From: Candidatus Bipolaricaulota bacterium
Lineage (GTDB): Bacteria; Bipolaricaulota; Bipolaricaulia; RBG-16-55-9; DRXL01
DNA length: 17,774 nt
Assembly: GCA_026414955.1 (NCBI GenBank)
Contig: JAOAIA010000027.1
Coordinates: 1 to 17,774, forward strand
Direction of reading: 5' to 3'
The notes under the pieces are model-generated. The model had not been told where the DNA came from and made no database searches. It saw only the letters and a list, made by a program, of their open reading frames with translations. Positions 14,536-17,774 of the stretch are shown piece after piece (position 1 is the stretch's first letter; every line of letters starts with the position of its first letter). A program made the translations under genes and the position numbers.

Positions 14536-14821
14536 CTTTAATAGCCTCGAAGTGTTTCATCATCTCCTTGACGGAATCAAAGGGGCCATACGTGCGCCCC
14601 GCGCGAATATCCTCGTCGGCTTCTCGCTCTCCCTTCTGCCATTCCTTTGTCCAAAACCAAGCTTGATCCGGGTCAATAGCAGACTCTGGGATCAAGAGAA
14701 TGCACCCGTCATCCAATACTACATGTAAGAGATCGCCTGGCTTGAGGTGCAGGGCTTCGCGAATCCGTTTGGGGATGGTTACCTGCCCCGTAGCTCTGAG
14801 TCTTGTCATGTTCCGCGACAT
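14507..14821 (-). CDS. AbrB/MazE-type antitoxin (SpoVT-AbrB domain)
   Basis: 104 residues. Residues 5-47 form a SpoVT-AbrB swapped-hairpin DNA-binding domain (RLRATGQVTIPKRIREALHL and KPGDLLHVVLDDGCILLIP). The C-terminal part (50-104) is acidic and helical (GEREADEDIRAG, DELDEEDQ), as expected for toxin binding. It would neutralise the overlapping RelE-like toxin and autoregulate the pair. ATG 14821 is chosen because AAGGTGA lies just upstream; an in-frame ATG at 14809 is less well placed. Its likely promoter lies at the end of the nitrilase gene, six bases away. Confidence 0.87.
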   Translation of the reverse strand: MSRNMTRLRATGQVTIPKRIREALHLKPGDLLHVVLDDGCILLIPESAIDPDQAWFWTKEWQKGEREADEDIRAGRTYGPFDSVKEMMKHFEAIKDELDEEDQN

Positions 14822-14827
14822 GGCTAT

Positions 14828-15643
14828 TCACCTTGTTAGATTATACATCTCCGGCCTGCGATCCGCGAAGAGATCGTTCATCGCTGTCACTCTCTTATCG
14901 TCGGCTTCGGAGGGGCTGATCTCCACGATCTGCAACGACTCGCTATCCGACGGCGCTTGCGCGAGCAGTTCGCCGTTGGGCGCGACGATCTGGCTTGCCC
15001 CCGTATAAGTGAGCTTTTTGCTCCCACGCTCCTCCGTCCCGTAACGATTGGCAAGCACCCAAAAGATGCGGTTCTCCATCGCGCGCACGCGCGTGATCTG
15101 CTGCCCCTTCCCCGGCAAGACCAAGTTCGACGGATGACAGACAATCTGCGCGCCCTGAAGCGCCAATGCCCGCGTCGCTTCGGGGAAGAAGTGATCAAAG
15201 CAGACGAGCATCCCCATTCTAGCAACCCCCAGATCGTGGACCCGAAACGGCGTGTCGCCGGGGACAAAATAGAGCTTCTCTTCCAAGAAGAGATGCGCTT
15301 TGCGATACGTCGCCCTGTAGCCGTCGGGGCCGATCAGCACCGCGGAGTTATAGCACCGTAGGGGCGAACGGCCGTTCGCCCCTACACGCTCGGCCATGCC
15401 CAACACCAGCCATAGATTTTTGCGTCGCGTGAGATTCTCTAAGAAGAGCGTCGTCGGGCCGGGGATCGGCTCGGCTAGTTCGTTCACTTCGTCTTGCGAC
15501 GTGAAGAGATACCCTGTCGTGCACAGCTCTGGAAGCACGAGAAGATCAGCATTGGCTCTCTCGAGCGCTTCGACGATCTTGTGCAGATTGGCACGCACCT
15601 CGCCAAAGACGGGACAGAACTGATAAAATCCAACTTTGATCAT
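14828..15643 (-). CDS. Nitrilase-superfamily carbon-nitrogen hydrolase
   Basis: 271 residues from ATG 15643. The catalytic triad is visible: E39 in VLPELCTTGY, K115 in TYRKAHLF and C148 in MLVCFDHFFPEA. Such enzymes hydrolyse amide or nitrile C-N bonds in the cytoplasm. The start overlaps the ThiY-like gene stop (ATGA 15640-15643) with GGAG nine bases upstream; a GTG at 15652 is possible but less likely. Overlap with a thiamine-pyrimidine binding protein suggests it may process an imported pyrimidine such as formylaminopyrimidine, a job done by other amidohydrolases elsewhere; this is inference. Residues 87-96 (VGANGRSPLR) are encoded by a 28-bp perfect palindrome and look like an insertion in a surface loop. 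Confidence 0.88.
   Translation of the reverse strand: MIKVGFYQFCPVFGEVRANLHKIVEALERANADLLVLPELCTTGYLFTSQDEVNELAEPIPGPTTLFLENLTRRKNLWLVLGMAERVGANGRSPLRCYNSAVLIGPDGYRATYRKAHLFLEEKLYFVPGDTPFRVHDLGVARMGMLVCFDHFFPEATRALALQGAQIVCHPSNLVLPGKGQQITRVRAMENRIFWVLANRYGTEERGSKKLTYTGASQIVAPNGELLAQAPSDSESLQIVEISPSEADDKRVTAMNDLFADRRPEMYNLTR
14840..14869 (-). promoter_or_regulatory. Probable promoter of the toxin-antitoxin pair, inside the nitrilase 3' end
   Basis: The minus strand reads TATAAT at 14845-14840, with only a weak -35-like TTCGCG (14869-14864) 18 bases upstream. The leader would be about 12 bases and hold AAGGTGA. It overlaps the last codons of the nitrilase gene. Confidence 0.5.
15358..15385. 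repeat. 28-bp perfect palindrome inside the nitrilase gene
   Basis: GTAGGGGCGAACGG is followed at once by its reverse complement, a 14+14 perfect palindrome. It is translated on the minus strand as V87-G-A-N-G-R-S-P-L plus the first base of R96. The same wording (TAGGGGCGAACGG...CCTA) is known to me as a dispersed intergenic palindrome in several bacterial groups. Here it keeps the reading frame open. Confidence 0.8.
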
Positions 15644-16614
15644 TGGCCACACTCCGGGGGCAAAAGATTGACAGTGACGAGCTGGGCAAGCTCGCTTGGG
15701 CGCGCGATGAGCTTGCGCTCAAAGAGAAAATTCTGAAGCTTGGCCCATCTATCTAATTGATTATGACAGGGCGCGCCGGCGAAGAGCGCCAGCGTCGCGT
15801 CAAAAAATTTTCTGTTGAGATTGGCGTCGCGTTGCAGATCGGGGTTGGCTCTGAGAAAGAGCGCAAACGCGCGATTGGGGTCCTGAAGCGTTAGAGCGAC
15901 GGCGCGGGCGACCGCGCGCAAGAACCTTCTTAGAAACTCAGATTTCTGCTGCGCTACTGTGTCATTAGCAACGAAGACGAGCTGAGGATGATCGGGGATG
16001 CCATGCTCCTCCAGCGCGAAGAAGACCGTCTCTTTGCGCTCTTGAGCTTCGATTAAGATCTTCTCGACGTTGCGAAACGCGCCGATGGCATCGACTTGTC
16101 CGGTGAGCAGCGCCGGGAGCGTGTCGAAGCCCACGTTGATGAGCTGATAATCTCCGGGCTTGAGGCCCGCCGTTTCGAGCATCGCTGTCCACAAGACCGG
16201 CTCTTCCGGCTCCAACGAGTAGCCGATCTTGCGCCCTTTGAAGTCTTTCAAAGTGCGAATGCCGCGCTCTTTCAGAGCCAACAGCCCTCCGAGGGGCTTT
16301 TGAATGAGCGAGCCGATAGCTGTTAAGGGCACGTTCTGGGAGCGGATGACGATGAGATTGATCGGCGTTGTGATGGCGAGATCGGCGCGGCCTGCCGCGG
16401 CGAGCTTGGCCGGATCGCTGGGGTCGAACGCTGTCGGCGCTTGCAGAGAGACGGAAAGCCCCTCGGCCCTGAAAAAGCCCATCTCTTGCGCAACATAAAG
16501 CGGGACGTGATTGGGGTTGGGCAGCCAGTCTAAGACCACCATCAAGGGAGACTGAGCAACAGAAGGCGCGATGCTTAACAAAAGCAGCAGCGCACAGAGA
16601 GCCAAGAGTCGCAT
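15640..16614 (-). CDS. thiY: ThiY-like ABC transporter substrate-binding protein (NMT1/THI5 family)
   Basis: 324 residues. A Sec signal peptide (1-20, cut after SVA) lacks a lipobox Cys. The mature part has VVLDWLPNPNHVPLYVAQEMGFF (26-48), AGRADLAITTPINLIV (74-89), FKGRKIGYSLEPEE (125-138) and GFDTLPALLTGQVDAIGAFRNVE (162-184), the NMT1/THI5 pattern. ThiY binds formylaminopyrimidine, a thiamine breakdown product, for uptake by ThiX/ThiZ. No permease or ATPase gene is in the window, so the partners lie elsewhere or it works differently. Other NMT1-family proteins bind other small molecules, so specificity is not certain. The stop overlaps the nitrilase start. A signal-peptidase-I protein rather than a lipoprotein suggests a periplasmic space, but is weak evidence. 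Confidence 0.82.
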   Translation of the reverse strand: MRLLALCALLLLLSIAPSVAQSPLMVVLDWLPNPNHVPLYVAQEMGFFRAEGLSVSLQAPTAFDPSDPAKLAAAGRADLAITTPINLIVIRSQNVPLTAIGSLIQKPLGGLLALKERGIRTLKDFKGRKIGYSLEPEEPVLWTAMLETAGLKPGDYQLINVGFDTLPALLTGQVDAIGAFRNVEKILIEAQERKETVFFALEEHGIPDHPQLVFVANDTVAQQKSEFLRRFLRAVARAVALTLQDPNRAFALFLRANPDLQRDANLNRKFFDATLALFAGAPCHNQLDRWAKLQNFLFERKLIARPSELAQLVTVNLLPPECGQ

Positions 16615-16631
16615 CTTCGACCACCGTGCAG

Positions 16632-16673
16632 ATTATACCGAAAGTCCCATACTCAGCGCAGATCGGGTATAAT
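16632..16673. promoter_or_regulatory. Overlapping divergent promoters of thiY and msrBA
   Basis: The minus-strand -10 TATAAT (16637-16632) serves thiY and the plus-strand -10 TATAAT (16668-16673) serves msrBA. They are 30 bases apart, so the -35 regions of the two promoters cross each other. Neither has a good -35 hexamer at 16-18 bases. The -10 boxes belong to an 8-bp inverted repeat, ATTATACC (16632-16639) and GGTATAAT (16666-16673). Confidence 0.6.
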
Positions 16674-16697
16674 AGCTCGACCAGGAGGGCGATCTGT

Positions 16698-17642
16698 GTG
16701 TATCGCAAGCCGTCGCGCGAAGAATTAAAGAAGCGTCTTACGCCGGAACAGTTTGAAGTCGTCTGCAACTGCGGCACCGAGCCGCCGTTTCAAAACGCGT
16801 ATTGGGATCATCATGAGCCGGGCATCTACGTAGATATTGTCAGCGGTGAGCCGTTGTTCTCGTCGTTTGATAAGTTCGATTCGGGCACGGGCTGGCCCAG
16901 CTTTACTAAACCCATCGAACCCGAAAATATCGTCGAGAAGCCCGACTATTCGTATGGAATGATACGAACCGAAGTGCGCTCGCGACACGGCGACTCCCAC
17001 TTGGGCCACGTCTTCGACGACGGCCCACCGCCCACGCACAAGCGCTACTGCATCAACTCGGCGTCGTTGCGCTTCGTGCCTGTCGCGCAGATGGAGGCCG
17101 AGGGCTACGCGCGCTACTTAGAGCCGTTTATTCTCGCGGGGCTGGTGCCCCATCGCGAGGTCGTCTATCTGGCGGGCGGGTGCTTCTGGGGGATGCAAGA
17201 GATCCTGCGTAAGATCCCCGGCGTCGTCTACACCGACGTGGGCTACACCGGGGGAAGGGTCCCCAACGCGACCTATCGGTATCATCCGGGCCACGCCGAA
17301 GCCGTCCGCGTCATCTATGACACCGAAAAGCTCTCGTTCGAGAAACTCTTGCGCTATTTCTTCCGAATGCACGACCCCACCACGCTCAACCGTCAGGGCA
17401 ACGACATCGGCGAGTCCTATCGCTCGGCGATCTTCTATCACACGGAAAAACAGCGCCAGATCGCTCTAGAATTTATAGATCGCTTGAACAAGTATAGCAA
17501 GTGGGGCGCGCCGATTGTGACGCAAGTCGAACGAGCTAGCTCGTTCTGGCGTGCCGAAGAAGAGCATCAAGATTATCTACAGAAGCACCCCAACGGCTAC
17601 ACCTGTCACTATCTGCGGCCGGAGTCGGTTCTCGGATTTTAA
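16698..17642 (+). CDS. msrBA: Bifunctional methionine sulfoxide reductase, MsrB-MsrA fusion
   Basis: 314 residues from GTG 16698, eight bases after AGGAGGG; the frame is open back to 16626, but the promoter lies there. The MsrB domain (about 6-145) has GTEPPFQNAYWD, FDSGTGWPSF, SHLGHVFDDGP and catalytic C118 in RYCINSASL; the CxxC pairs that bind zinc in many MsrBs are absent (IVSG and SRHGD at those places). C23 and C25 may resolve the sulfenic acid. The MsrA domain (about 154-308) has catalytic C162 in GGCFWG, PGHAEAV (197-203), DPTTLNRQGND (226-236) and likely resolving C303 in NGYTCHYLR. MsrA reduces Met-S-sulfoxide and MsrB Met-R-sulfoxide. There is no signal peptide, so it is cytoplasmic. 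B-before-A order is one of two known fusion orders. Confidence 0.96.
   Translation: MYRKPSREELKKRLTPEQFEVVCNCGTEPPFQNAYWDHHEPGIYVDIVSGEPLFSSFDKFDSGTGWPSFTKPIEPENIVEKPDYSYGMIRTEVRSRHGDSHLGHVFDDGPPPTHKRYCINSASLRFVPVAQMEAEGYARYLEPFILAGLVPHREVVYLAGGCFWGMQEILRKIPGVVYTDVGYTGGRVPNATYRYHPGHAEAVRVIYDTEKLSFEKLLRYFFRMHDPTTLNRQGNDIGESYRSAIFYHTEKQRQIALEFIDRLNKYSKWGAPIVTQVERASSFWRAEEEHQDYLQKHPNGYTCHYLRPESVLGF
17529..17546. repeat. 18-bp perfect palindrome within msrBA
   Basis: GAACGAGCT followed by AGCTCGTTC, coding for part of the ERASSFW segment of the MsrA domain. The protein has normal length here, so there is no sign of an insertion. Confidence 0.6.
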
Positions 17643-17680
17643 AATCTCTTTGAACTAGAGACTGCTTGAAACCGTGAAAC

Positions 17681-17709
17681 TTGCCCCTTAGTTTGAGGCT
17701 ATATATTCT
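17681..17709 (+). promoter_or_regulatory. Probable promoter of the gene at the right edge
   Basis: TTGCCC (17681-17686), the same -35 word as at eno, is followed after 17 bases by TATTCT (17704-17709), or after 15 bases by the better -10 TATATT (17702-17707). No terminator is visible between the msrBA stop and this site. Confidence 0.4.
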
Positions 17710-17742
17710 CGTCCCTATCTTCAGATAAAAGGGGTGAGCACA

Positions 17743-17774
17743 ATGACGGGCAAGAAAGTTGCGCGCGTGATGGC
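17743..17774 (+). CDS. Start of a gene of unknown function, cut by the window edge
   Basis: An ATG with a strong Shine-Dalgarno site (AAAAGGGGTGA, 17727-17737) opens a frame reading MTGKKVARVM to the edge. The ribosome site and spacing are nearly the same as those of the CARDB gene at 171. Ten residues are too few to name a family. Confidence 0.6.
   Translation, partial: MTGKKVARVM

Noticed and set aside
15644..15652. GTG start for the nitrilase three codons upstream
   Set aside because: The ATG at 15643 overlaps the previous stop as ATGA and is better placed after GGAG.
16626..16697. Upstream extension of msrBA
   Set aside because: It covers the divergent promoters; GTG 16698 is correctly spaced after AGGAGGG.
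15965..16777. 270-codon minus-strand frame overlapping thiY
   Set aside because: Low-complexity Arg/Ser-rich reading in the wrong frame; the ThiY-like frame has full family motifs.
1..17774. tRNA or rRNA genes, CRISPR arrays, transposases, integrases
   Set aside because: I looked for conserved tRNA arms, regularly spaced repeats and transposase motifs on both strands and saw none.

Overview
The window is a gene-dense bacterial chromosome segment, moderately GC-rich, with sigma-70-type promoters and Shine-Dalgarno sites. No gene-free stretch exceeds 300 bases; the longest gaps are 10775-10950 and 11527-11689. Core genes are bacterial (dnaE, yvcK, an FtsB/DivIC protein, eno, rpsF-ssb-rpsR), but several genes belong to families best known from archaea: an archease tail at the left edge, a DRG/TGS GTPase, a protoglobin that looks very like the methanogen protein, and an archaeal-type phosphoglycerate mutase homologue. 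This mix suggests a deep-branching, perhaps uncultivated bacterium (a Bipolaricaulota/Acetothermia- or Chloroflexota-like lineage is possible). That assignment is a guess without a phylogeny.

Layout. At 1-117 is the C-terminus of an archease, followed by a promoter and a secreted CARDB-domain protein (171-1226). From 10774 leftwards to 1213 everything is on the minus strand and tightly packed: rpsF, ssb, rpsR, a DRG-type GTPase, a fresh promoter, then eno, ftsB/divIC, dnaE, yvcK and a class V aminotransferase. Four-base ATGA overlaps link eno-ftsB-dnaE, so translation, replication, division and central carbon metabolism genes are probably co-transcribed.

At 10775-10950 there are two strong back-to-back promoters. 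The plus-strand one drives the protoglobin gene and carries a palindrome and two tandem 9-mers that look like an operator. At 11690-13845 two plus-strand genes overlap by four bases: a PP-loop ATPase-like protein, apparently on a nearly leaderless mRNA, and a divergent archaeal-type phosphoglycerate mutase homologue with Thr in place of the usual catalytic Ser. This pair is the best candidate for an undescribed two-enzyme system.

The minus-strand block 13862-16614 holds a small DUF6899-like protein, an AbrB/RelE-type toxin-antitoxin pair, a nitrilase-family amidohydrolase that carries an in-frame 28-bp perfect palindrome, and a ThiY-like substrate-binding protein. The last two overlap by ATGA and may act together in thiamine-pyrimidine salvage. 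A divergent MsrB-MsrA fusion (16698-17642) follows, and the window ends in the first codons of another gene.

All family assignments were made by reading translated sequences and motifs from memory; no database search was run.
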